A stretch of DNA of 64,000 bases from Hsuehochloa calcarea (taxonomy: Eukaryota; Streptophyta; Magnoliopsida; Poales; Poaceae), in contig CM070599.1 in the NCBI GenBank assembly GCA_036346395.1, positions 36,199,232 through 36,263,231 on the forward strand. Direction: 5' to 3'. This document shows, piece by piece, positions 1-11,505 of the stretch. The notes beneath the pieces were generated by a model that was not told the DNA's origin, did no database searches, and worked only from the letters and a program-made list of their open reading frames with translations. A program made the position numbers and the translations under genes. Each line of letters begins with the position of its first letter. Within the stretch, counting starts at the first letter, position 1.

Positions 1-3000
1 ACCCGACAACCGCTACGCCTGCAGACCCTCTTGCGCCATGCAACTTACGCCTAGGGTCCGTAAGTTACATTCCCAACACGTAGCCTCTTGGGCTCACGGT
101 ATTGGGAGCCCCTCAATGGTGCGGCTCGTGCAGTGGACACCAATTAGTTAGCAGTCGACACCATTATAGACTTGTGGTCAGCATCTTGTTTTACAATAAG
201 AGGTCATCACAGATTAAGTCCTTAAGATTATCTGGCGGTTCTTACCACATACCCTCCACAAAAATATCACAGGCTACATTAGCACCCAACCATTTACCTT
301 GACTTACCATCCGCCCGGATGGGTATTAGCAAATTTTAGAGTTTTGGAGGAGTATAAAACAAATTATCCAACCATTTGGTCATTCTCCCAATGACGCCCA
401 AAACAATTGATGATGATTAAAGGATGATGATTTGGGGTAGTAATACCCAGTACTTAAACAAGTCTAGCATGGCATTTAAGTCGACCTATAACTAGTATGT
501 TACGGATATTTACTAGGGTGACAAGGATCTTTGGGAGTTCAACTTTCAAGGAATGGCAATAATAATTTATTAATCAACAAGTAGGCCTTTAACTACCTTA
601 GAGAATTTGACATACATTTGCATAAAAATTATAGCATGCAATTTGATACTTTAACAGAATATAATTTGCATAAAATGTGGGATCAATATGATCAAAGTGT
701 TGACTACTTTGGGCTATTTTACCGTGGCCTTGATCTTACTCAAAGCCCGATTAGACAGAGGTTGAAGTCTTGGTCGGCGTCTTTGCTTGAGTCTTGGATC
801 TGCTTGAGCCGTCGATTCTTCTGGACTTCGATTTCTAATTACGCAATAACGATTGAAAAACCAAATAAATACAAGAATCCAAGAGACCAAATAAAACACA
901 AGAGCCTCGGAAAGATTGCGGAGGGCGGCTTGAGAGAATGGTTTGGCGACAGGAATGTTTGATGAGTCAAGCGTCGATTAAGCGAAAGGAGGAATGGCGT
1001 AAGATTTACGCCATGAGGAGGATACAAAGAAGGTATGGTCAAGGAGCTCTGCGAGAATGCTCTCTGCGGATTAGAAGGCGACAAGACTACCATTCAACGG
1101 TGACAAAGCAACTCGACTACGGTTCTATACCAGCCTAGAATACTTGATCGACACAAAATCCAATGGCAATTCAATCCAAATCTCAGCTACCAGGTAATAC
1201 TCAATGATTCAAAAGCTAGCTACTCAACTTACTACTACAACCTATTACCAAGTCAAGACACAATTTCTATTGCCAACCACAACTCATTTCCAAACAATAC
1301 AAATTGATAAGGCAATCAAATCAATACTTCCAAACTTTCACTAAATATCATTACTCCAATAATCATTGATCCATCTTGTGAACACTAACCAACAATTAAC
1401 AATTGATTATCAAATCCAATAGACAATATTGCACTGAAGATTAAAACTATCCTTAATAATCAAGATCACAATTAATAATTCAATTTACTGTCGAAACCCT
1501 TATATTGAGGATCAGTAATCACAGACGCTTAATCAATAATCAACTTACTATCAACAAAACATTCTATTAATCCATGGCGACATTTCTAAATCGTTGGATC
1601 GGTGGTAACCTCATTTCTATCGCAACGATCCGGGGAAGCAAATACGAATCACATGTTGACAATCGAAATATATGAATAACAATTAATCGCAACCTCTACG
1701 ACACAACAACTCAACTGACAGATAACCAACAGGGCATTTATTAGCAATATCAAACAGAAGCTCTTCATTGCTAGATCAATACAATGCCTACTGCTAAACA
1801 ACCCTCAACTCGACAATTACTAGTGATCCCTGACAAAACTCTGGACTGGATTAAATACAGACAATAATCACAAGTTCACTGTCATACAAAAGATTTATGA
1901 TCTCATACAATGATCACAATAAAATTAACTGTTAACAACCATTACTCAAAAATCAATGATCAATGACAATCACAAAAGATTCATCAAATATGACAGATTA
2001 TGACAATCACTACTAATCCAAAAATACTGAGATGGGAGAGCTACACTCAGATTAATCATCCCAATGCCTTGACAGCAATCGCCTGAAGAACAAAGTTCGG
2101 CACCCACACTAATACAGCTGACAACATTCTCAAACAACCATTCAATACCCACAATCAACAATTGGAGAATACATAATTAGCAACAATTCCATCTCATTCA
2201 ATAGTTGTCCTGGAGACCAAGACTTGGCAGCTAACAATGGCAAAGAATCGAGTCCACGGGCCTTACACCTTCTTGTCGATCATCCCTTGTTCTTTGCCTT
2301 TGGGAGGAGGGTTTCGCCACAGAGAGAGCAGCGCAGGGTGGGCAACAGGGAGCAAGGGGGAGGCTCTGGCGACTGCTGCCAGTGGTGGTTGGAGGTTGGA
2401 GGGGATCTAGGGTTGCTCAAAATGGGATGCTGGCCGGGTGAGGAGGCTGAGGGAGGTGGTGGCACGGCCGGAGCTGCACTGAGCCAAGGATAATGGCGGC
2501 GTTGCCAACCGAGGGGAGAACCAGGGGGAGAAAGAGAAAAAGAGCCAGGGGAGGTGGAGGGGAGGCTCACCGGGCGTCGGTGGGGGCGGCCGATCGTGGC
2601 GAGGTGGTGTCGGAGAAGACGCATGGCAGTGGTTCTCGGGAGGGTGCGGCGGCCGGCTTGTGGTCGGGGCACCGGGAGTCGCCAGTGGCGCTCAGCGCGG
2701 CGACGGTCCGTCGAGGCGGTGGCGGTGGCGCGCCGAAAGCGCGAGGGCCGGTCGGGGGAACCCGGCGGCGCCTTGGAGAGACTTACAGGGAGAGGGAGGA
2801 GCAACGGGGAGGAGGTGGAAGGGCTCGGGCCTCTTTATAGCTTGTTGGAGGGGAGAGACGGAACGGGTTTGACGGAGGCGGCATGGCGGCCATGGCGCGC
2901 CGATGGGACGCGACATGGTGTTGCGGAGTGGGCGGCGGCGTGGGCGGCGAGACGGAGCTGTCGACACGGAGGTATGGGCGGCGATGTCTTTGGGCCGGTG

Positions 3001-3659
3001 GAGTTGGTGGCGGCGGCGAGGTGGGGGCGGCTGCGATGGAGCGATTGGAGGCGGGAAAAGTTGAAGCGGCAGTGATGGGCGGGCGAAGGAGACGAAGAAT
3101 TCGGCGCGCGAGGAGGAAGAGAGAACGGCGACGCTCGAAGGAGATGAAGCGGGAGACGAAGGATCGCGAAGAGGCGGTGGCGCGAGGGAGCGAGACGACG
3201 CGCGCTCGGGAGAAGAAAGGGGAGACAAGCGGCGCGCCGAGGGATTCGGGAGAGAATCGGCGACGCGCCGAAGGAGCCGAGGAATAAGGGAGAGAGAGAG
3301 GCGCCGAGAGAAGGAGATAGGGAGCGGTAGTGGGCCGCGAACGGGAGAGAGAAAGAGAAGCGGCGGCGGGCGTGGCCGGAAAGCGGAAGAAGAAGGAAAA
3401 AGCGGCCGCAATGAAAGTCAGTGGGGTAGTAGAAAAAAGTGGCTCAAATAAGGGCAAGGCTTTTTAGGGGAACCCAAAAATTGAAAAAGATGAAATTCAA
3501 ATTAAATTTTGAATTCGAAATTTTGAGGATGAGTTTGAAACACAAACCCGCGCTTAAAGAGAGCTCGAGAAATTAGAAATTTAAGCGGCAAACGAAAATC
3601 AACGAAAATCGAAATTGAGATAACGGCGCTATTTGCTATCTGAAAAACGGGATGTTACA
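1..3659 (-). repeat. LTR-A, truncated by the window start
   Basis: This matches LTR-B from position 7421 onward, so about 1070 bases of the LTR lie left of the window. On the minus strand it starts TGTAACATCCCG at 3659. Its U3 part (3659 to about 2810) is GC-rich and strongly purine-biased on the plus strand. The rest is AT-rich. Long open frames inside 2224-3460 on both strands are composition effects. Confidence 0.9.
2834..2839 (-). promoter_or_regulatory. TATA box of LTR-A
   Basis: The minus strand reads GCTATAAAGAGGCCCG here, about 820 bp from the LTR edge. The motif is conserved in all three LTRs although the surrounding GC-rich DNA varies. It probably sets the U3/R boundary and starts minus-strand transcription toward the gag-like gene. 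Confidence 0.75.
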
Positions 3660-3673
3660 AACCTACCCACCTT
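3660..3673 (-). promoter_or_regulatory. Polypurine tract of internal region A
   Basis: The minus strand reads AAGGTGGGTAGGTT directly before the LTR start TGTAAC. This is where plus-strand DNA priming is expected. Just upstream lies the inverted motif GAATCTCG...CGAGATTC, also found next to the tract at 35506, which links the two elements. The copy in internal region B is at 11096-11109. Confidence 0.8.
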
Positions 3674-4065
3674 AAAATGAATCTCGTCCCCGAGATTCGG
3701 GTGGCTCAGAAAACAGACAAGGGAGGTTGGTCTTCAACTGGTCTTCGGCTCTCAAGCGGCTTCTTGATCCGGGGTGTCTGGCTTACTTCTTCAAACACTC
3801 CGAGGCTTTTCTTGAGCTGAGAGACGCGGAGCAGGTTGTTGATATCTGACAACTTTTAAGATAAACGGTACCAAAATTTCCTTTAACTTAAGGGGGTTGG
3901 CAAAATAGCCTTACAACAAGCTTCTTTTGACACAAAAGAGGGCAAGGTTCCAAAGATAACATGCGTGATCTGATTTTGCATACTCACACATCCTTCAAAC
4001 TTCTGAGCGGATCAGCTACCCACCTTAAAATGAAGGGTGCTCAATACTAGCTGTCTTTGCTTACT
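3674..4065 (-). other. Internal region A, noncoding stretch between gag-like gene and polypurine tract
   Basis: About 390 bp downstream of the zinc-knuckle gene on the minus strand. I see no coding frame and no pol motif. The counterpart in the second unit (11110-11505) is nearly identical. Confidence 0.6.
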
Positions 4066-5438
4066 TTATTCATGAGCTTCACGGTGGTCAGGAAACTTGT
4101 CCTTTACAACACCACTGGTTTGGTTTTGACTTGGCATGGAAGCGTCCTTGGATGCCTGTGGGGTCCGATGACTTTTACTTGAAGCTGAAATCTGTACTCG
4201 AGCTGGTGTAATTCTGAAGTTGAATCTCACCGGGGTGACTGGTTGAGGGCATTTATTGATGAAATGACCTTTTTCTCCACAGTTGAAACAACGAAGATGA
4301 GCGATTGGGTTTCGCACTGCAGGCTGGGGAAGACGAAGAAGGTCTTCACTTCTTTCAATCTCTTCTGAGGTACTCTGACACTTTGGCACAACCTGATTTT
4401 CCTTTTTCAAGGTCAGATGGTGGTTGTCCTTGCAATCCTTACTTACGACGAGTCTCGCAGCAACTTGAAGACTTGTCCTTTGCAACTCAATTGCTTTGGT
4501 CAGAATCGGACGCAAGAAGCAATCTTTGGGGCAGTGGTCTTGTCCTTCACAAAGAAAACAGGTGACTTTACTCATCGGACAATCACCTGACTGGTGATCC
4601 TTACCACAGTTGGGGCAGTTGAAACATTGATCTGACTGATGTCCTCTTTCTCCACAACGCATGCAGGCTATCTGGTTCACAGGGCAATCTTCTGGTTGAT
4701 GGTGTTCCTCACAGCGGGGACAGTAGGGCACTGGGCATGAGTAGCAATAGTGTCCATATTGCCCGCATGTGAAGCATGCTCCTTTTGCACCTTGTCTTAA
4801 TGGAGGACATAATTGGGCAGCATGTCCTGACTTGCCACATTCAAGACAAGCAGCCATGGGCTTCCGGTCTTGGTAGAACTTCAGCAGGTACAACTTGTTT
4901 TTCGCTGGGACCTTTGAGAAACTCTTTATTGCCAAGGCTGAGGTTGGTGATGATGATGTTCTTCGCTGATTCTTCATGTTTCCGTTTGGGACATCTGTTC
5001 TTGCGGTGTCCTGGGTTGCCGCAATAATGACACTTGATTCCTTGGTCTTGCTTTCTTTGGGGGCATCTGTTGGCGAAGTGTCCCGGACTCTTGCAATGAA
5101 AGCAGGTGTTGTCCTTCAGGGGTCTTCCTGGTGTAACGGTACCATCGTCCTTGGGTATTTCTTGAGGTTGACGGGTGGCAGGGTCTGCTTTGTTGTCTTC
5201 TACACCACTTGCACGACGAAGCTTTTTCTGAGGACATCTATTAGCATAGTGCCCTTTTTCTCCGCAAGTGAAGCAGTTAAAGCTAGCCGCGGGTTTGACT
5301 GTTGCAGGCTGTCCAGCGGAATTACTCCCATTGGAAAGCGGAGTTGGAGTTGAAGTTGGAGCCTTTGGTATCGGATTCTCGACTTCTTTCTTTGAAATCG
5401 ACACCACTTCCTTTGGTCTTTGGTCTCTTGGGTGCCAT
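4066..5438 (-). pseudogene. Poly-CCHC zinc-knuckle protein of the array element, copy A
   Basis: A minus-strand gene starting at the ATG at 5438 (MAPKRPK) and ending with TAA at 4066-4068. As read, it needs frame changes near 5415 and near 4860. Ten zinc knuckles are visible. Three are in the first part: CFTCGEKGHYANRC, CFHCKSPGHFANRC and CHYCGNPGHRKNRC. Seven are in the second part: CLECGKSGHAAQLC, CFTCGQYGHYCYSC, CPRCEEHHQPEDC, CMRCGERGHQSDQC, CPNCGKDHQSGDC, CFLCEGQDHCPKDC and CFNCGEKGHFINKC. Two of the ten use the shorter C-X2-C-X3-H-X4-C spacing. Linkers are rich in Lys, Ser, Pro and Thr. Such knuckles bind single-stranded nucleic acid in Gag nucleocapsid and in CNBP-like proteins. No capsid, protease, reverse transcriptase or integrase motif follows. 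It could be a Gag nucleocapsid or a captured host gene. The frame breaks may be sequence errors, because copy B breaks elsewhere. Confidence 0.8.
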
Positions 5439-5762
5439 CTGAGAGAACAACCTAGGTTAGGAGGATTTATATGAGGGTTCACTGGCCCTCTAAGGCACAC
5501 AGAAGAAACTCAAAACCGAACGAGGAGAATAATCAAATACAATACAAAGCCTAGAATGGCTGCATTATATTAAAGGGGTTAAGTGTTACATGACTTTTAC
5601 AGTACAGCATATAGGCCACACTAAGCCATGACACAGGATACAAACACAACGTCTACAAAGAAGGAAACAAAAGCACTTGCAACCAAGGGATGCTAATGCA
5701 AGCACCGCTAGCCAACCCGGATCAATTGCTAATGCAAGCATCGCTAGCCAACCTAGACTAGC
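5439..5762 (-). other. Spacer between the two ORFs of internal region A
   Basis: About 320 bp with no frame of note. It contains a short direct repeat of the form GCTAATGCAAGCA(C/T)CGCTAGCCAAC around 5690-5760. The two ORFs could belong to one spliced or frameshifted Gag-like protein; the sequence does not decide this. Confidence 0.5.
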
Positions 5763-6149
5763 CTAACTATTCCACACGAAGACGCAGACTTGAGGTTGGA
5801 TTGTCCTTCCGTGAGAGCGGATGGTAGTAGAAAGGCGATTCCCGCAGAAGGTCGATGTGCATCCGGTCGAGCGTTTGCGGCGAAGCATCTTTGCGTCTTG
5901 AATCGCATCGTCACAGTGCCGTGAGTAGTCCCGAGTGAAGGTGTGAGCGATGAACTCACCCTCTCTAGCATAGAGGAAAACCTCCATGGTCCATGACTCT
6001 TGGTCACAGGTTTGAGTCTTTCGACCTCTGAAGATAGGCTTGCGGTTGTAGTCCGTGGTACATGAGTTGGCGAAGGAAATCCACACACTCATCTCCATTT
6101 TCTTCATGAGAAAACAAGTCCCACGGTCCATCGGACGAAGGGTCGCCAT
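5763..6149 (-). CDS. N-terminal Gag-like ORF of the array element, copy A
   Basis: The ATG is at 6147-6149 and the frame ends with TAG at 5763-5765, 128 codons. It is the first reading frame after the primer-binding site. The protein is basic and contains the stretch MEVFLYAREGEFIAHTFTRD. Compared with copy B, the early residues are in a different frame: copy B reads MATLRPDGPWDLFSHEENG where copy A reads MATLRPMDRG. Each copy is therefore open over a different part, and an ancestral frame probably spanned both. I recognise no domain. By position it could be a capsid-like Gag segment. Confidence 0.5.
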   Translation of the reverse strand: MATLRPMDRGTCFLMKKMEMSVWISFANSCTTDYNRKPIFRGRKTQTCDQESWTMEVFLYAREGEFIAHTFTRDYSRHCDDAIQDAKMLRRKRSTGCTSTFCGNRLSTTIRSHGRTIQPQVCVFVWNS

Positions 6150-6334
6150 CTACAATTTTGAAACAAGTGGAGTCGGTGAGTAAAATTCAAGTGAAATTAA
6201 GGAAAGTAAGGAACTAAGGAGGGTAAGTCATAGCAAATAATACGTTATATTTTGCCAAAGTTTTTCGTAGGTTTTGAAAATAATACCAAAGTCCTTAGGC
6301 TCGACCAGTCTAACTAAGATTCCTACAGTCATAT
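6150..6334 (-). other. Leader between primer-binding site and first ORF, internal region A
   Basis: About 185 bp of AT-rich untranslated leader on the minus strand. It is conserved in unit B at about 13555-13740. No further feature is seen. Confidence 0.5.
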
Positions 6335-6346
6335 GCTCTGATACCA
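6335..6346 (-). promoter_or_regulatory. Primer-binding site (initiator tRNA-Met type), unit A
   Basis: The minus strand reads TGGTATCAGAGC four bases after the LTR end TCCGACA. This is the usual complement of the 3' end of initiator tRNA-Met in plant LTR retrotransposons. In unit B the same place (about 13741-13752) reads TGATATCGAGC, with both the CCAG and CTG parts altered. Confidence 0.85.
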
Positions 6347-6350
6347 GCTC

Positions 6351-9300
6351 TGTCGGACCCGGATTTTGTAAATCCAAATCCTCTGTGAAATCACTGTGCT
6401 ATTCCCTGGATCAGTAGCTAGCACTTCACAGTGCGTTCTGTGAATCAACCATACATGGCGCAAACTTTATTTCATTCATTAATTTACACATCAGAGTTTA
6501 CATAGACCGCTTTGGGTCAATTTTTACAATAAAGGCCGGACAGGCCAAAAGAATACATTACAAAAGATAGCGGAAGCAACAACGAAAGCAAAGGGGTGAG
6601 GGCACATCTTACCGCAGGCAAGTGACTGGGGAACCCGTGTACGCCCGATATTATCCGAAAACTTCAGACAATATAGGAGGCACACAAGAACCAACGGTCG
6701 GCTAGGCGAGGTGAGACTAGAACAACTAAGGACTAAACTACGCTTCAACATTCCTCGGGTCTTCAAACTTACGGATCCTTGTTGATAGCTCCGGTTTCTG
6801 CTTCGAGGGTTTGGGAAAGAGCGAGGATGAGCACAACTACCGTGCTCATGAGCCGAACACAACAGATGCAATAATATTCATGCAGTTTAACAAGGAAGGC
6901 TCGGGTTCTTTTATTTGCATAAAGCAATATTTATAAATCTGAGATATTAGAAAATCCTATCACTTAGCATTTGGACCAAATTGCAATTTTTTTAAAGAGA
7001 TTAATTGTGCAATAATTGATAACAGAAGAGGTTCCCTCCATCGGAAACTCTATCTCATGCTTCTTTTTCTTTGGTGGTCATACCCACCTAATATCAACAC
7101 TGGGTAAGAATACCCAGGAAAATCCAAATCAAGGGCTAGGTGAGCCCCGCACATTTTTCATCCCACCCACCAAAGTTTTTGAAATAGAACTAACTCTTAT
7201 GAGCTCCTTTGCCGCCCTTGACCAAGTAGGCACTACTTCAACGATTTTATTCTCTGCAGAGATTGTACATCTTTACCCACAAGAGATAATCAGCTTGATA
7301 TATACACACGTTTCAGTAGACATGTGAATCAAGGGGAGATTACCACAAGGCCTTTCCAAGGCATCCCTCGATATTTGCTGCACCCGCTAAGGTTTCACTG
7401 GCGGGGTGTCGCTCCGTGGGACCCGACAACCGCCACGCCTGAGACCCCTCTTGCGCCATGCAACTTACGCCTAGGGTCCGTAAGTTACATTCCCAACACG
7501 TAGCCTCTTGGGCTCACGGTATTGGGAGCCCTCCAATGGTGCACTGTGCAGTGGACACCAATTAGTTAGCAGTCGACACCATTATAGACTTGTGGTCATC
7601 TTGTTTTACAATAAGAGGTCATCACAGATTAAGTCCTTAAGATTATCAGGCGGTTCTTACCACATACCCTCCACAAAAATATCACAGGCTACATTAGCAC
7701 CCAACCATTTACCTTGACTTACCATCCGCCAGATGGGTATTAGCAAATTTTAGAGTTTTGGAGGAGTATAAAACAAATTATCCAACCATTTAGGTCATTC
7801 TCCCCAATGACGCCCAAAACAATTGATGATGATTAAAGGATGATGATTTGGGGTAGTAATACCCTGTACTTAAACAAGTCTAGCATGGCATTTAAGTACG
7901 ACCTATAACTAGTATGTTACGGATATTTACTAGGGTGACAAGGATCTTTGGGAGTTCAACTTTCAAGGAATGGCAATAATAATTTATTAATCAACAAGTA
8001 GGCCTTTAACTACCTTAGAGAATTTGACATACATTTGCATAAAAATTATAGCATGCAATTTGATACTTTAACAGAATATAATTTGCATAAAATGTGGGAT
8101 CAATATGATCAAAGTGTTGACTCGCCTGGGCTATTTTACCGTGGCCTTGATCTTACTCAAAGCCTGATTAGACAGAGGTTCGAAGTCTTGGTCAGCGTCT
8201 TTGCTTGAGTCTTGGATCTGCTTGAGCCGTCGATTCTTCTGGACTTCGATTTCTAATTACGCAATAACGATTGAAAAACCAAATAAATACAAGAATCCAA
8301 GAGACCAAATAAAACACAAGAGCCTCGGAAAGATTGCGGAGGACGGCTTGAGAGAATGGTTTGGGCGACACCGGAATGTTTGACAGAGTCAAACGTCCAG
8401 TTGGGCGAAAGGAGGAATGGCAGAAGATTTCTGCCATGAGGGAGGATACAAAGAAGGTATGGTCCAAGGAGCTCCTGCCAGAATGCTCTACTGCGGATTA
8501 GAAGACAGCAAGACTACCATTCAACAGGTGACAAAGCAACTCGACTACCGGTTCTATACCAGCCTAGAATACTTGATCGACACAAAATCCAATGGCAATT
8601 CAATCCAAATCTCAGCTACCAGGTAATACTCAATGATTCAAAAGCTAGCTACTCAACTTACTACTACAACCTATTACCAAGTCAAGACACAATTTCTATT
8701 GCCAACCACAACTCATTTCCAAACAATACAAATTGATAAGGCAATCAAATCAATACTTCCAGCTTTCACTAAATATCATTACTCCAATAATCATTGATCC
8801 ATACTGACGAACACTAACCAACAATTAACAATTGATTATCAAATCCAATAGACAATATTGCACTGAAGATTAAAACTATCCTTAATAATCAAGATCACAA
8901 TTAATAATTCAATTTACTGCCGAAACCCTTATATTGAGGATCAGTAATCACAGACGCTTAATCAATAATCAACTTACTATCAACAAAACATTCTATTAAT
9001 CCATGGCGACATTTCTAAATCGTTGGATCGGTGGTAACCTCATTTCTATCGCAACGATCCGGGGAAGCAAATACGAATCACATGTTGACAATCGAAATAT
9101 ATGAATAACAATTAATCGCAACCTCTACGACACAACAACTCAACTGACAGATAACCAACAGGGCATTTATTAGCAATATCAAACAGAAGCTCTTCATTGC
9201 TAGATCAATACAATGCCTACTGCTAAACAACCCTCAACTCGACAATTACTAGTGATCCCTGACAAAACTCTGGACTGGATTAAATACAGACAATAATCAC

Positions 9301-11095
9301 AAGTTCACTGTCATACAAAAGATTTATGATCTCATACAATGATCACAATAAAATTAAGCATTAACAACCATTACTCAAAAATCAATGATCAATGACAATC
9401 ACAAAAGATTCATCAAATATGATGATTATGACAATCACTACTAATCCAAAAATATCGAGATGGGAGAGCTACACTCGATTAATCATCCCAATGCCTTGAC
9501 AAAGAATCGCTCAAGAACAAAGTTCGCACCCACACTAATACTGGTGACAACATTCTCAAACAACCATTCAATACCCACAATCAACAATTGGAGAATACAT
9601 AATTAGCAACAATTCCATCTCATTCAATAGTTGTCCGGAGACCAAGACTTGGCGACTAACAATGGCAAGAATCGAGTCCACTGGGCCTTACACCTTCTTG
9701 TCGATCATCCCTTGTTCTTTGACCTTTGGGAGGAGGGGTTTCGCCACAGAGAGAGCGGCGGCAGGTGGGCAACAGGAGCAAGGGGAGGCTCGCGGATCGC
9801 TGCCAAGTGGTGGTTGGAGGTTGAGGGATCTAGGGTTGCTCAAAATGGGATCTTTGGCGGGTGAGGAGGTGAGGAGGTGGTGGCACGGCCGAGCTGTGAG
9901 CCAAGGATAATGGCGGCGCTGCCAACCGAGGGGAGAACCGGGGAGAAAGAGAAAAAGAGCCGGGGAGGTGGAGGGAGGCTCACCGGCGTCGGTGGGGCGG
10001 CCGATCAAACCGAGGTGGTGTCGGAGAAGACCTTGGCGATGGTTCTCTGGGAGGCGGAGGCGGCGGCCGGCTTGTGGTCGGGAGGCACCGGGAGTCGCCG
10101 TGGCGCTCAGCGCCGGCGACTGGTCCGCCGAGGCGGTGACGAGGGCGCACTGAAGGCGAGGGGCTTGGTCGAGGGGGAACCCGGCGGCGCCTTGGAGAGA
10201 CTTACTGGGAGAGGGAGGAGCAACGCGGGAGGAGGTGGAAGGGCTCGGGCCTCTTTATAGCCTTGGAGGGGAGAGACGGAACCGGGTTTGACGGAGGCGG
10301 CATGGGCGGCCATGGCGCCGATGGGGACGCGCATGGTGTCTTTGGAGTGGGCGACGACGCGTGGCGGCGAGACGAGGCTGCCGACACGGAGGTATGGGCG
10401 GCGATGTCTTTGGCCCGGTGGAGTTGGTGGCGGCGACGCGAGGTGGGGCGCGCGCAGATGGAAGCGATTGGAGGCGGGGAAAAGTTGGGGCGAAGCGCAG
10501 AAATGGGCCGGGCGAAGGAGACGAAGGGTCGGGCGCGCGAGGAGGAAGAGAGAACGCGACGCTCGAAGGAGATGAAGCGGGAGACGAAGGATCGCGAAGA
10601 GGCGGTGGCGCGAGGAGCGAGACGACGCGCGGCTCGGGAGAAGAAAGGGGAGACAAGCGACGCGGCCGAGGGATTCGGGAGAGAATCGGGCGACGCGCCG
10701 AAGGAGCCGAGGAATAAGGGAGAGAGAGAGCGGCCGAGAGAAGGAGATATGGAGCGGCCGTGGGCGCTAACAGGAGAGAGAAAGAGAAACGGCGAGCGGG
10801 CCGTGGGCCGGGAAAGCGGAAGAAGAAGGGAAAAAGGCGGGCCGCAGCGGAAAGCTGGTGGGCCGGCCGAAAAAGTGGCTCAAATAAGGGCAAGGCTTTT
10901 TAGGGGAACCCAAAAATTGAAAAAGATGAAATTCAAATTAAATTTTGAATTCGAAATTTTGAGGATGAGTTTGAAACACAAACCCGCGCTTAAAGAGAGC
11001 TCGAGAAATTAGAAATTTAAGCGGCAAACGAAAATCAACGAAAATCGAAATTGAGATAACGGCGCTATTTGCTATCTGAAAAACGGGATGTTACA
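6351..11095 (-). repeat. LTR-B, complete (4745 bp)
   Basis: On the plus strand it begins TGTCGGACCC and ends GATGTTACA, so it has TG...CA ends. It serves as the 5' LTR of unit A and the 3' LTR of unit B. Features are as in LTR-A: a GC-rich, purine-biased U3 (about 9900-10900), a TATA box, and a long AT-rich R/U5 part (6351 to about 9600). Confidence 0.9.
10254..10259 (-). promoter_or_regulatory. TATA box of LTR-B
   Basis: The minus strand reads GGCTATAAAGAGGCCCG. Same position and context as in LTR-A and LTR-C. Confidence 0.75.
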
Positions 11096-11505
11096 AACCT
11101 ACCCACCTTAAAATGAATCTCGTCCCCGAGATTCGGTGGCTCGTAAAATGCATAAAGGAGGTTGGTCTTCAACTGGTCTTCGGCTCTCAAGCGGCTTCTT
11201 GATCCGGGGTGTCTGGCTTACTTCTTCAAACACTCCGAGGCTTTTCTTGAGCTGAGAGACGCGGAGCAGGTTGTTGATATCTGACAACTTTTTCCGGGTA
11301 AACCAGGTACCAAAATTTCCTTTAACTTAAGGGGGTTGGCAAAATAGCCTTACAACAAGCTTCTTTTGACACAAAAGAGGGCAAGGTTCCAGCATAACAT
11401 GCGCTGATGCAGATTTTGCATACTCACACATCCTTCAAACTTCTGAGCGGATCAGCTACCCACCTTAAAATGAAGGGTGCTCAATACTAGCTGTCTTTGC
11501 TTACT

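Noticed and set aside
2280..3460. Long open frames (174-239 codons) on both strands, repeated at about 9660-11010 and 17050-18430
   Set aside because: They lie in the GC-rich U3 of the LTR, overlap on both strands, shift between copies and encode low-complexity Arg/Gly/Ser/Pro sequence. Composition explains them.
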